Shown here one piece after another: positions 11,623 to 23,611 of a DNA stretch of 64,000 nt. Where the stretch lies: the NCBI GenBank assembly GCA_026008535.1, contig BRKX01000002.1, positions 1,510,501-1,574,500 of the forward strand, read 5' to 3'. The position numbers were made by a program, and so were the translations under genes. The stretch comes from Perilla frutescens (Eukaryota > Streptophyta > Magnoliopsida > Lamiales > Lamiaceae). Under the pieces are notes generated by a model. The model saw nothing but the letters and a program-made list of their open reading frames with translations, had not been told where the DNA came from and did no database searches. Position 1 is the stretch's first letter. Every line of letters starts with the position of its first letter.

Positions 11623-11929
11623 CACTACAAAAAAAATGGTCTTTAGAGAAAAACTTATTAGCGACGACAAATGTCATCACTAATACTAGATTTTTAGTAA
11701 CGACGTGTCGTTTCTAATCATCAAATGTCAAATCTAATAAAATTTGTGTGATAACATTGTTGTCCCAAATAAATTAAAAATTAAAGTGACAACATTGTCG
11801 TCACAAAAAATGTCATTAGAAATGACATATAATTATTAGAGACGACATGTCATTACTTAAGTCTATTATTAATGACAACATTTATCGTCGCTAATAATAT
11901 TGTCGATAAAGACCATTTTTTTGGCAGTG
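11623..11929. mobile_element. CACTA-type MITE
   Basis: It starts CACTACAAAAAAAATGGTC and ends, read inverted, CACTGCCAAAAAAATGGTC. A 3-bp duplication ttg flanks it (11620-11622 and 11930-11932), as expected for CACTA elements. Sub-terminal motifs of the 'agcgacgacaaatgtc' type are repeated in both orientations. No coding capacity. Confidence 0.8.
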
Positions 11930-11932
11930 TTG

Positions 11933-12867
11933 GGTGGAATAAATCCTAAATAAAATTGTAAAATTATACGAAACCTAAATAAATTTAATTTGAAGGAAAA
12001 TATAAAAGAAAAAATAATAATTTTCAGGTTTGATACACAGTTGACACACACAAGTAGGGATTAGAGAATCTCAAGTGTTTGGATTGGAGGGACTTTGCAA
12101 CTGCAAAATGATATTTGAGTCTCGGTTGGAATTGCTCTTACATTTGTAAATATTCTCAAACAAATGTCCAAAATCAATACTCGAATAGATATAATTCTTA
12201 GTGGTTGAATCATTCCCCTATTATTCATCTAATAATTTCCATTAAATATACTCACCTACCCTTTCACACTTTAATTAAATACCAAAAGTCATTATTAAGT
12301 TTAAATTACTTTGGTTTATTTTTTTCATTCAAAGGAATTTTTATTTGGTATGTTTATTTTCTAAAAAAATAACTATAAAATCAGGATAATTTACAATAAA
12401 CCATTTTGCAACTAAAGAGAGTAAATCGAATTTTGATACCTACATTTTAGATTATTTTTAAAAAAATAACTCACTTTTCCAAAATTAGCAAAATAATATT
12501 CATTTTTTCAAGAACTTTGCAAATATAACATTTGATAAATTTTTCAGTCAAAAAATCCTACGTGATTGATTGCATTTTTAAAATATATTTATTAGAGAAT
12601 TTTTTTTATGCATTTGGGAAAACATAAATCTTAAAATAAAATAAATTTCAGATCAAATGTTAGATTTATAAAAAATGAAAGAGTAAATATTATTTTGTTA
12701 ATTTTTGAATTATTTTTTTAAATAAATAATTTCATATAAACAACATATACTAAATAAATAACTTCTTATTTGAATTGGGATAACAAATGTGTATCTAGTT
12801 GAATTTATATTGACATATTATTAATAAAACGGTTTTTTGAGTTTGAGTAAAATTAAATAATTAATAA
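11933..12867. other. AT-rich flank, inverse of the gene 2 and gene 3 upstream blocks
   Basis: The segment at about 12250-12860 is the reverse complement of 20010-20478 plus 21596-21780 and of 32560-33240. It shows the uninterrupted version of the site that holds a 1.1-kb insert at 20479-21595. No gene seen. Confidence 0.65.
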
Positions 12868-13945
12868 CTAATGACGATTTGAGTTCTGTAAAAGTAAATA
12901 ACTAAGAATTATATATATCATAGGGTCAAAAAAATCTTAACAAAATAATTGTACCCTAGTTTAAATTTCACTTGATAGTAAAATTATTTTAAGGATGTTT
13001 CATAAAATAAGGATTGAGTAATAAATCATAAAAAATGGATTGAATAGTTGATTTTCCTACACATGTGGAATTGTCACATCAGCAGTGAGCACATTAACTC
13101 GTTCTCACGATGGGTAGGGGAACGGTTGTGTAGACAATTAATATCGGATGATATTCCCTATTCTACATTTGGTGTTTAACCTGTGTTCCACGATTTGAAT
13201 TTATGAATTTTCCTTCAATTTTAATTTATTGTGCTTTACTTTAATTTTTCACTTATTAATGATGGTTGATTCTACTCGGTTAAGATTTATATCAATTTTT
13301 AGGCAAATGACCAAATAAACACTATTTGTCCAATCTCACCTAGACGTACGAACTATTTTTTGGCTCAAATACACATTTAAACTATTTAGAAAGAACAATC
13401 GGCTCCTTCAACTATTCAAAATATATATATCAAATTCACATTTTACGTTTAACACAATTAGTTATTTTCATTAATTAAAACGTGCATAAATTTCTTCGAC
13501 CTAATTATGATTGATTTGAGTGATGATACCATGCAAAGTTGGCATGGTTGGAAAACCCTCGACATTAAGTTTCTAATTATACTCTCAATTTGTTAATCGA
13601 GTATCGAATGATCGAATAATTATATGGAGAAATATCGATGAGGGTTTGTATGCACGTATTAGATTTTAAATCTCGACATCAATTCGATGTCAGATTTTGA
13701 AATTAAAAATGGGATTTGAAACTTTATAGTGTGAGCTATTTGGTTGTGTGGTTTCAATTTTGTTTGATTGACACTCACAGGTGATATAATTGAGTTTTAC
13801 ACTTTTGTATTAACAAAAAACTAATGGTGTTAACGTCGAGTGTCTGTTTGACCTTTTTAATAGTTTAGTGGGCGATTATACTTTCTCAATTGTTTTGATG
13901 TGAATGGTTATATAACTTGGGTTAAAAAATAGTTACGTCAATTAT
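12868..13945. repeat. duplicated block, copy A (without the CACTA insertion)
   Basis: It is a direct copy of 14300-17440 (copy B) and an inverse partner of 18590-20110 (copy C). The sequence at 12945-12985, 'gtaccctagtttaaatttcac', is uninterrupted here, while copy B has a 1.2-kb CACTA element at this point. Non-coding and AT-rich. Confidence 0.75.
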
Positions 13946-14299
13946 GTTATAATTAATTTTTATTTTTACAATATCTATTATTAAGCTTATAAATCCGATC
14001 GTGAAACATTATTTGGAACACCCAATCTGAAATTCAATAGAGGATCCCATCCGAATTAATATTACCAAAGATTTGTTTAATTATCATTCCTAAAAATCTG
14101 GATTAATTTTATGTTTTGTTCCCACTAAAACTCGGAAGATATCCTCTAGCTAGTTCAAATTGTGTATTTCATGTGTGTGCCAACATCAAAATTGCGTAGT
14201 TTTAATAATTTTTTCATAAATATAAAATTTATTATATTATAACTAATCCTAATTAATATTTATTGCTAAGAATTAAAATTTAAAAATTATATACCCAAA
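13946..14299. repeat. AT-rich repeat family member ('gaggatcccatccgaatt' type)
   Basis: Non-coding. The part at 13985-14220 matches the reverse complement of about 31000-31280 and 56560-56790. Its marks are 'gatcgtgaaac', 'aggatcccatccgaatt', and 'ttcaaattgtgtatttcatg' followed by 'gtgtgccaacatc'. It appears to be a dispersed MITE-like repeat. Confidence 0.5.
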
Positions 14300-14397
14300 G
14301 TAACGATGATTTTGAGTTTTGTAAAAGTAAATAACTAAGAATTATATAGATCATATATGATCACAAAAATCTTAATAAAATAATTGTACCCTAATTT

Positions 14398-15629
14398 CAC
14401 TACAAGAAAAACTCACTTTAGCAATGGATTTAACAACGGTTCATATTTTAAAAATGGAAAAATTCATCGTTAGACATCATATTTTAAAAATGGAAAAATT
14501 CATCGTTAAAAATGGAAAAATTCCGTCGTTAAAAATATTTTTTTCCATCTAAGAATGGAAAAATTCATCGTTAAACATCATATTTTAATTTTGAACATTT
14601 ATTTTTTATCGTAACACGAACTATCCGTCGTTAAGTTAGAGACGGAAAAATTCCTCATTATATTTTTTTTAATTTTGATTTATTTTTTTATTTTTTTATT
14701 TTCCAATTGTTACTTAAGTACAAATGTGAAATCAATTTTTTTCAAAATTGTAAATTTTTATTAATTTGATTTTTCCTAATTTTTTTAATATTTTATATCG
14801 TTTTTTAATATTTTACAATATTTTATATTAATTTATATTTTTTATTTTTCGATTAGTAATTAATTACGAATATTAAATTTATCTTATGAATATTAGTACT
14901 TTTTATTTATTTTAAATTTTAGATTTTTTTTTTCTTAATTTTTTTTTACTTTTTATTTTTCAATTAATAATTAATTTCGAATTTAAAATTTATTTTTTTA
15001 ATATTTTTTATATTTTATTTTTTTGATTTATTTTATATTGTAATTTTTTTTATTTCTTTTAATATTTCATATTATTTTTAATATTTTTTAGATTTTTTTA
15101 TTTTAAAATTACTAATTAAATAATTTTTCATTTTAATAACTTTTATCACTTCTTTTTATTTTTATAAATATTATTAACAAGAAATATATAATATTTGAGA
15201 AAAATAATTAAAGTAATCTGATGTTAAATAATGATATAATATCACCCTCATGCCAAATTCTATGAATTAATCTTGGGTCAATGACTTGGCTCAAGCTGTG
15301 CCCTTGGCTTGGCTCGGCTTGCTAAACGGCTTGGGCGCGGCTCATTTTTGTTTTTTTTTTGTTTTTTTAATGACGAAAAAAATTCATTGCTAATCCGTTA
15401 TTAATTTTTTTTATTTTCTAAAGATAGAATTTGGCGATAAGTTATCTACGGAAAAAATCTGTTGCTAATTCCGTCACTAAAGGTTTTCCGTCATTAATTT
15501 TATCGTTAAAATGACTAATGACAAGATTATTAACAATGGACTGGATCCATTTTTAAAATGGATTAAAGATGGATTTTTGATGTTTAACGACGGAAAAATT
15601 CATCGCTAAAATTTGAATTTTTTGTAGTG
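14398..15629. mobile_element. non-autonomous CACTA transposon (1.2 kb)
   Basis: It begins CACTACAAGAAAAACTC and ends ttttttGTAGTG, flanked by ttt on both sides (14395-14397 and 15630-15632). Sub-terminal 20-bp-scale motifs ('aatggaaaaattcatcgtta') are repeated many times near both ends, a CACTA hallmark. The centre is very AT-rich and non-coding. The paralogous site at about 12960 is empty, confirming both ends. Confidence 0.88.
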
Positions 15630-16040
15630 TTTAAATTTCACTTGATAGTAAAATTGTTTTAAGGAAGTTTCATAAAATAAGGATTGAGTAATAAATCAAA
15701 TAAGATGGATTGAATAGTTGATTTTCCTGTACATGTGGAATCATGACATCAGCGGTGGACATGTTAACTCGTGCCATGATGGGTAGGGGAACGGTTCTGT
15801 GGACAATTCATATCGGGTGATATTCTCTATTCTACATTTGGTGTTTCAACCCGTGTTCCATAATTTGAATTTATGATTTTTCCTTTAATTTTAATTTATT
15901 GTGCTTTACTTTAAATTTTCACTTATTAATGATGGTTGATTCTACTTGGTTAAGATTTATATCTATTTTTAGGTAAATGACCAAATAAACACTCGAACTA
16001 TATGTCCAAGCTCACTTAGATGTACGTAAGAACTATTTTT

Positions 16041-16910
16041 TGGACATAGAGACCATGAATAAATCCGGTGGCACTTCCAAGTCTGGTTGTACATCTTCAT
16101 CAACCTAAAAAATGAACACATCAAAAGGACATTGTTGACAACAAATGTTAGAACTCTTCCAACCCTCCATGGTTGTTTGCACAATTTGCTGCGTTTGATC
16201 TACAGCCACATCTAACTGCCCACTATGTACAACCTGTTGAACTGACTCATCATCATTCTCTAGTTGCAAGTACAAAGTCTGTTGAACTTCCATTATAGGA
16301 TGGTCAGGTACATTGTCTTCCAACACTGAATTCGCTGGTTTACAATCGTCTAAGACAAGATCCTCAAGATTAGATTCCCCAACTCCTTCACATGTAGCAA
16401 CGACTAGCACTTCATCAGTAGATGCATCAATCGAAACTAGTACCTTCGAACATAGATGACCCTTCAACAAATTCAGAAGTCGAAACCTCTGGAATTAGTG
16501 TAGGAACACATTGTTGCATCTCTTTCTTTCTTTGTATTGACTCCAGCGATTGTGCGAAGGCACTCAAATCCACATCCCATGCAAAGAGTTTTATCAGTGA
16601 CTTAGTGCATTCTTTCTGAAGTCGTTTCTCCACACGTATGGCGTAATGCACCATACTTTCCAGCTCCACAAAGTGATGCAATGTCACATTTTCTCTAATC
16701 TCTCGGCATAAACCAAATAGGAATCTATCCATGGTTTCCTCCGCATATTCTTCCACTTCAACTCGCCTCATGGTTTCCGTCATTTCATTGTAGTATTCCT
16801 CTACGCTGTTTATTCCTTGCCTCAGATTCCGTAGCTTCTATTCCAGCTCCCATTGACAGAAATAAAGCACATGACGCCTCCTCAGCACCATCTTCATTGC
16901 TTCTCTCTCA
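16041..16910 (-). pseudogene. gag: Ty3/gypsy gag fragment
   Basis: On the minus strand, 16905-16620 encodes a retrotransposon gag core: a 'KMVLRRRHV' segment, a stop where Gln is usual (KLRNLRQG follows), then VEEYYNEM, DRFLFGL and a VELESMVHYA motif. This is the RNA-binding capsid region of plant Ty3 Gag. Beyond a frame change near 16450, the second half (16470-16105) encodes an acidic sequence of about 120 residues that I do not recognise. No LTR, protease or RT is present. Its edges break the duplicated block cleanly, so it arrived as a fragment, perhaps as filler DNA during repair. Confidence 0.65.
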
Positions 16911-17709
16911 ACTATTCAAAATATATGAAATTCACATTTTACGTTTAACACCATTAGTTTTTTTCATTAATTAAAACGTGCATAAATTTCTTCGACCTAA
17001 TTGTGATTGATTCGAGTGATGATACCATGCAATGTGGGCATGGTAGGAAAAGCCTCAACATCAATTTTCTAATTATACTCTCAATTTTTCAATCAAGTAT
17101 CGAATGATTAAATAATTATATGTAGAAATATCGATGATGGTTTATATGCACGTATTAGATTTAAATTCTCGACATCAATTCGATATCGGAATTTGAAATT
17201 AAAAAAAAGGTTTTGAAACACTATAGTGTAAGCTATATGGTTGTGTGGTTTCAATTTTATTTGATTGACACCCACAGGTGATATAATTGAGCTTTACACT
17301 TTTTTTATTAACAAAAAAACTAATGGTGTTAACGTCGAGTGTCTGTTTGACCTTTTTTAATAATTTAGTGGGCGATTGTACTTTCTTAATAGTTTAGGTG
17401 TGAATGATCATATAATTTGGGTTAAAAAATAGTTACTTCAAGGTGTGAATGATCATATAATTCGGGTATTTGACCGTTTGACCTTTACTTTTTAATATTT
17501 AATTTTCAATGAAATTATTATTATGGTTGATTATCATATTTATAATTTTTAAAATTTCAATTTTGTTGATTAATGTGACTAGTTCAAATTGTGTATTTCA
17601 TGCGTGTGCCAACATCAATATTTCGTAATTTTTATATTTTTTTTCATAAATATAAAATTTATTATATTATTACTAATATTAATTAGTATTTATTGCTAAG
17701 AATTGAAAT

Positions 17710-18493
17710 TTAAAAAATTATATAAAATTCTAACTAGGACATGATGTGTATTCCAATTAAATAAAAATTGATAATGTATTATATTTTTAACGATGAAATT
17801 AAATATAAAAGTACAAGGATCTATTGAAACGAGAAAATTGTACAGGGACTTAATAAAACAAAGAGTAATAGTACAAAGACCTAATGAAATCAAACTTTAA
17901 ACTATAGGGACCTATTAAAATGAAAAAATTGTATAGGAACCTGATAAAAAATAAAAAGTACAAGGACCTAATAACGTGTTTTGCCTATAAATTAAAGAGA
18001 GACTTGGAATATTAAAGAAATGTCAGGATACATTCATTTAGTAGACAATCGTCATTCGTCGGAGAGTTAATTAGGGAAAAGGTGAGGAGATTTAAGACTC
18101 AATTTGGTGATTCTAGAATATAATTTTTTTTCGTCTTGTGTTTTTCAATTATTTTTATTTAATTTTTGTGTGCGTACAAGTGTTTCTTAGGAATCTAAGT
18201 GTGTGTAGATGTGTGAAAAATATAAGTGTGCGTGAAAAAATATGTGTTAGCGCGTGTTTGTTAATATCATTATAACAATAGTATACAGTCTAATTTTTAA
18301 TGTAGAGGGAGACAATCGATACAACTCCCCATATAACAGTTAAGAAGGTTATTTGAACCTTTTTCCCTATCATGATGTACTCACAATGTACCGATCAAAT
18401 GAAACACTAAAAGTAACACACAAATCGAACTGTAATAAACAGTGTACGATAAACAATACATGCATCATAAGAAAAACTATGAAAATTTGCTAA
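17710..18493. other. 3' flank of a lost P450 copy, with half a MULE
   Basis: This matches the DNA just downstream of gene 1 (7390-7671) and, inverted, parts of 29300-30100. The part 17790-17990 carries 'acctaataaa' sub-repeats ending in 'gttttgcctataaattaaag', the inverse of the left end of the MULE at 55242. The part 18000-18490 equals the P450 3' flank with 'gacaatcgatacaactcccc'. Non-coding. Confidence 0.65.
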
Positions 18494-18588
18494 TTAAACA
18501 ACATATTTCTTAGGTAAAAGTAGGAGAGGGTTTTTCTTCTGCACTGTTATTCCAGTTATTCCAGGCGCAGGATCTGTATCCTCATCAT
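18494..18588 (-). pseudogene. P450 relic: last ~30 codons of a fourth gene copy
   Basis: Reading minus from 18588, the frame gives DTDPAPGI, then a 9-bp duplication making 'GITGIT', then VQKKNPLLLLPKKYVV and a stop at 18494-18496. This is the C-terminus found in genes 1 and 3. The rest of the gene is missing: homology stops at about 18588 and inverted flank DNA begins. It shows a minus-strand copy once lay between genes 1 and 2. Confidence 0.9.
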
Positions 18589-18589
18589 C

Positions 18590-20110
18590 GAAGTGATGTC
18601 AAGAATTAAAATATAATTACGTGCATACAAACCCTCATCCATATTTCTACATATAATTATTCAATCATTCGATACTCGATTGACAAATTAAGAGTATAAT
18701 TAAAAAAGATGTCAAGGGTTTTCCAACCATATATGCCCACATTGCATGGTATCATCACTCGAATCAATCATAATTAGGCCGAATAAATCTATGCACGTTT
18801 TAATTAACGAAAAAAACTAATGGTGTTAAATGTAAAATGTGAATTTGATATAATTAATAATCTATGCACGTTTTAATTAATAATCTCGTCATTAGTCATT
18901 TTAACGATAAAATTAACGACGAAAAACCTTTAATGATAGAATTAGCGATAGATTTTTCCGTCGAGAACTTATCGCCAAATTTTATCATTAGAAAATAAAA
19001 AAATTAATGACAGATTAGCGATGAAATTTTTTGGTCGTAAAAAAAATCGAAACTGAGCCACGCCCAAGCCGTTTAGCAAGTTCAGCCGAGCCCTGGCGCA
19101 ACTTGAGCCAAGTCGCCGAGCCAAAATTAATTCACTGAATTTGGCATGAAGGTGATATTATATCATTATTCAACATTGGATTATTTTAATTATTTTTCTC
19201 AAATATTATATTTATATTTTTAAAAATATTTATAAAAATAAAAATAAGTGATTAAAATTATTAAAATAAAAATTATTTAATTATTAATTTAAAAATAAAA
19301 AAAATCTAAAAAATATTAAAAATAATATGAATTATTAAAATAAATAAAAATTAATTTTGAATTCGTAATTAATTAGCAATTGAAAAATTAAAAAAAATTA
19401 AAGAAAATAAAAAAATCGAATATTTAAAATAAATAAAAAGTACTAATATTGATAAGAATAATTTCAAATTCGTAATAATTACTGATTGAAAAATAAAAAA
19501 TATAAATTAATATAAAATATTGTAAAATATTAAAAATGATATAAAATATTAAAAAAAGAAAAAAATTAAATAAGGAAAAATAAAATAAATAAAAATTTAA
19601 ACTTTTTTAAAAAACTGATTTCAAATTCGTATTTAAGTAACAATTGGAAAATTAAAAACATAAAAAAAAATAAAAATTAATTTTAGCTGCGGAATTGTTA
19701 AATTAAAAAAAATTAACGACGGATTTTCCGTCTCTAACTTAACGTCGGAAAAATTCATCGTTAGTCCGTGATACGATAAAAAAATAAATTTTTAAAATTA
19801 AAATACCATGTGTAACGACCGATTTTTCCTTCTAAAGGGCAGAAAAATCCGTCACTAAATAAAATCTTAATTCGTCGTTAAGTTATCGGTATTTTAATGA
19901 CGGATTATGAACCGTCGTTAAATCCGTCGCTAAAGTGCGTTTTAATTGTAGTGAATTTAGGGTACAATTATTTTTTTAAGATTTTTTTTATCCTATGATC
20001 TATATAATTCTTAGTTATTTACTTTTACAAAACTCAAAATCGCCGTTACTTATTAATTATTTAATTTTACTCAAACTCAAAAGACCGTTTTATTAATAAT
20101 TTGTCAATAT
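18590..20110. repeat. duplicated block, copy C (inverted)
   Basis: The reverse complement of copies A and B, beginning with 'acgtgcatacaaaccctcat' style text and ending past 'gtacaattat' and 'cttagttatttac'. Together with copies A and B it forms a large imperfect palindrome centred between 17.5 and 18.6 kb. It contains its own truncated CACTA copy. Confidence 0.75.
18868..19953. mobile_element. CACTA element, inverted copy truncated at one end
   Basis: The right end reads ...ttttaattGTAGTG (inverse of CACTACAATTAAAA) at 19953, followed by 'aatttagggtac', the same flank as the element at 14398. The left end stops at about 18868, inside sequence matching 15510-15535, so about 110 bp of the terminal region is lost. 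Non-coding, with the same 'gacggaaaaattcatcg' motifs. Confidence 0.75.
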
Positions 20111-20478
20111 AAATTCAAATCAGTAGTTATTTGCTTAGTATATGTTGTTTGTATGAAATTAATTATTTGTTTAAAAAAATAATTCACTTTTTTGAAATCA
20201 ACAAAACAATATTTACTCTTTCAGTTTTTTATAAATCTAACATTTGATCTGAAATTGATTTTATTTTAAGATTTATGTTTTCCCAAATGCATAAAAATAA
20301 ATTCTCTAATCAATAAATTTTAAAAATGCAATCAATTACGTAGGTTTTTTTGACTGAAAAATTAATCAAATATTATATTTACAAAGTTTTTGAAAAAATG
20401 AATATTATTAATTTTGGAAAAGTGAATTTATTTTTTAAAAAGAATCTAAAATATAGGTATCAAAATTCGATTTACTCT

Positions 20479-21595
20479 TATTTTTACAGATACACTTATT
20501 ATACTCTTATTTTTATTGAAATTAAGAAATTATGTAAATGAAGGTGTTTGGGAATAATGTTTTTGAATTAACTAAAATTATAGTATTTATTTAGTTTCTT
20601 AAAAGTAATTGGTGTATAAATTTTTTGCACTGAGTCCTTAGACTACTATTATCGGTGCAAACGTGAGGGGGTTAAAAAAATATTATAGGATTTGCATCTT
20701 GTGAGGTCGAGCAGCCGTTCTCTCTCTCTCTCTCTCTCCTCTCTCTATTTTCTTTTATCTTTGTAATTTTTAATTTTTTTATGTATTATTAAAAAAATGT
20801 ATTACATCTATTTATCAAATAAAATTTACATCCTATTGGATTGGATATGTAAATTTTATTTGTACACTTGTCTCCATTCTGTTGGATATGTAAATTTTAT
20901 TTAGATAAATAGATATAATTCATATTTTATTTTTTATAATTTATTAAAAAAATAAAAAATACCAAAATTTGTACTTTTCATTCTCTATAAATAGAGACTA
21001 ATTTTGCTATATTATCACACATTTCACAAACTTTTCAATATTTCAATCTATAATATTTAATATTTTTTCTCTATCTCCGTATAGATCGAGGAAATAATTC
21101 TCCTAATCGAGCATATATGGCAAAGATTCTATGATCATAACTAAATTTATATATTTTTTCATCCATTTTAATTGTCATTTATTTATTTTCAATTCCTGAT
21201 GAGTTTATTGTTATTTATGTTCTTAGTTTGTTTATTTTGTATTTTATCATATTGTCTATTTTATATAAGTTTGTTATTTTGTGTTGTTATAATTTTAAGT
21301 AATAATATTTACTTATTTTAATTCTAATTAATTATATTATATTTATCAATAAAAGTAAAGGAAAAATAATATATAATGTTATGGTTGGGTGTTTGAGGTG
21401 GTTGCTGATAAACTATCAAATTCTATAAGGTTGGATTAGGTAAAATATTGATGATGTGGAAAAGAGAAAAATTAATTAAATATTGAGCATGTTTGCCTGA
21501 TTATGGTATTTGTCCGGTTGCTGATAATGATAGTCTTAAGGCTAAGGTGGTTCTCACTTCTCAATTTGTATGTAATCAATGTTTCTTTTGCATTT
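20479..21595. other. 1.1-kb insertion of unknown class in the gene 2 upstream block
   Basis: The paralogous sites at 33047 and near 12405 (inverted) run straight from 'gatttactct' to 'ctttagttgc', so this interval is inserted or those copies lost it. It holds a (TC)n run at 20717-20744, a duplicated 'ggatatgtaaattttattt' motif (20844, 20883) and a strong TATA-like box, ctataaatag (20985-20994). No terminal repeats or clear target duplication were found. A 76-codon ORF at 21493-21723 crosses the edge and is probably chance. Confidence 0.5.
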
Positions 21596-23213
21596 CTTTA
21601 GTTGCAAAATGGTTTATTGTATATTGTCCTGATTTTATAGTTAATTTTTTAGAAAATAAAAATTACTTCCAATTAGAAAAAAACCAAAGTAATTTAAACT
21701 CAATAATGCCTTTTGGTATTTAATTAAAGTGTGAAAGGATAGGTGAGTATATTTAATGGAAATTATAAGATGTAGAATAATAGGGGAACGATTCAACCAC
21801 TATATGATTATATATATTCTCGTATGAATTTTGGACGTTTGTTTGAGAATATTTACACCTGTAAGAGTAATTCCAATCAAGACTTAAATCTCATTTTGCT
21901 GTTGCAAAATCCCTCCAACCCAATCACTTGAGATCCTCTAATCCCAACTTGTATTTGCTAATCGTGTACCAAACTTCAAAATTATTATGTTTTTTTTTTT
22001 ATTTTTTTTCTTAAATTTTAATTTATATAGGTTTAATATAATTTTACAATTTTATTTAGGGTTTATTCCACCCAATTAGGGTTTATAATTATTTTTTAAT
22101 ACTTAATTTCATTTTTAGTTAATATAATTTATTTTGGGGGTTGATTATTCCAAACTTAAGATATATAATTTTTTAAAATTTTAATTTTTAGTAATAAATA
22201 ATAATTATGATTAGTTATAACATAATAAATTTCATTTTTACAAAAAAATATTAACAATGTATAATGTTAATGTTGATACACGGTTGATACACAAAGTTGA
22301 GGCTAGAGGATCTCTATTCCCAACCAAGAATTGCTGATTTTCTCCGTCCCACAAACAACTGTATTATTTACTACATAATAAAATTGTAAAAAGTATAATT
22401 TAGTTTTAACCGAGATTATTTCAATTTCATATCCGGATATTTTAAATTCAATTTATTTGATTTGATTTTCAAATTGCTAGAATATGGTTGGAGCTTCGTA
22501 TATATGTGGTTCATATCAACTAGCTAGTCTTATTCCATAGTCGTATGTGATTGTGATTGTACATACCTAAAATCATTTAATTTCTTGCTCAAGAATAGTT
22601 TATTTTACTTTTTTCTTCTGCTTTTATTTATTTATTTGATTTTTTTAGGTATACGACATGAACAGATCCGGCCCCTGTGTTCAACCTTGTTATATTTCGT
22701 GTGCCATAACTAATTTTTTTAATTTATTTTTTAATATATCCTATTTGAGAAATGATAAAACCTAAATGAAAAATTTATATTAAATTAAATTATAATAAAA
22801 AAAATCAACGTTTAAAAAATGTTAGAGGAGTTGTGATCACATGAAATTTCCTATTACACTTTCAAAATGCTAGATTTTCTTGTATTTTATTTTTCAATTT
22901 TTTTTGTGATCTACTTTAATTTTATAATTGTTTTTAGGGTTTACCCCGTTCAATTAGGATTTATAATTATTTTTTAATATTTAATTTTTAATTTTTAATT
23001 AATAATTCATTATTATGGTTGATTTTTTCAAAATTATGTTTTATAACTTTTTAATTGTTTTTTTTTGTTGATAAACGTTGACTATGATTATTTATTTTAT
23101 AATTAATTTTTATTTTATAATAAATATTACTAAAATCATAAATTTGATAATGAAACACGGTGTGAAACAAAAAAAAATGTAACAAGAAATTTCAACCCAG
23201 ATGTGATGTGATA
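21596..23213. other. duplicated AT-rich 5' flank of P450 gene 2
   Basis: The bases align with 33047-34440 (gene 3 block) and inversely with 10246-12400 (gene 1 block). Shared landmarks are 'gtgtgaaaggatagg', 'atggttggagcttcg', 'cctgtgttcaacc' and 'acccagatgtgatgtgata'. The Stowaway element present at 33353 is absent here. No gene seen. Confidence 0.65.
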
Positions 23214-23595
23214 AACCGGATGGGATTCTCTACTCCAGATTTGGTATTCCAACTCGTGTTCCACGATCAAATTTATGAAGTTTTCTTCCATTTTTCATCA
23301 ATTTTAATTTATTATGTTTTAGTTTAATTTTATGATTGTTTTTTAGGGTTCACCCCACCCAATTATGGTTTATAATTATTTCTTAGTATTTGATTTTCAA
23401 AGAAATGATTATTATGGTTGAATATTTTAAAAATGTGATTTATAATTTTTAAAATTTCAATCTTTTGTTGATAGATTGTAACTAAATCGATTATGTTATA
23501 AATAATTTTTATTTTTGTAATATCTATTGTTAAACTTTTGAATTCGATCATGAAATACGGATTGAAATACTGAATCTAAAATAGGATCACATCCC
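23214..23595. mobile_element. AT-rich MITE upstream of P450 gene 2
   Basis: The left end aaccggatgggattctctac and the inverted right end gggatgtgatcctattttag start imperfect inverted repeats continuing through 'tgttccacgatcaaatt' and its partner. It is flanked by gtgata (23208-23213 and 23596-23601). It belongs to the same family as repeats near 14000, 31200 and 56720. Confidence 0.5.
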
Positions 23596-23611
23596 GTGAT
23601 ATACAACCATT

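Larger units (their letters stand above)
14300..17440. repeat. duplicated block, copy B (interrupted)
   Basis: A second copy of 12868-13945, enlarged by a CACTA element (14398-15629) and a Ty3 gag scrap that replaces about 60 bp (16041-16910). Landmarks shared with copy A include 'cttcgacctaatt', 'gatgataccatgcaa' and 'gtatgcacgtattagatt' style text. The 15633-16040 and 16911-17440 parts hold no gene. Confidence 0.75.
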
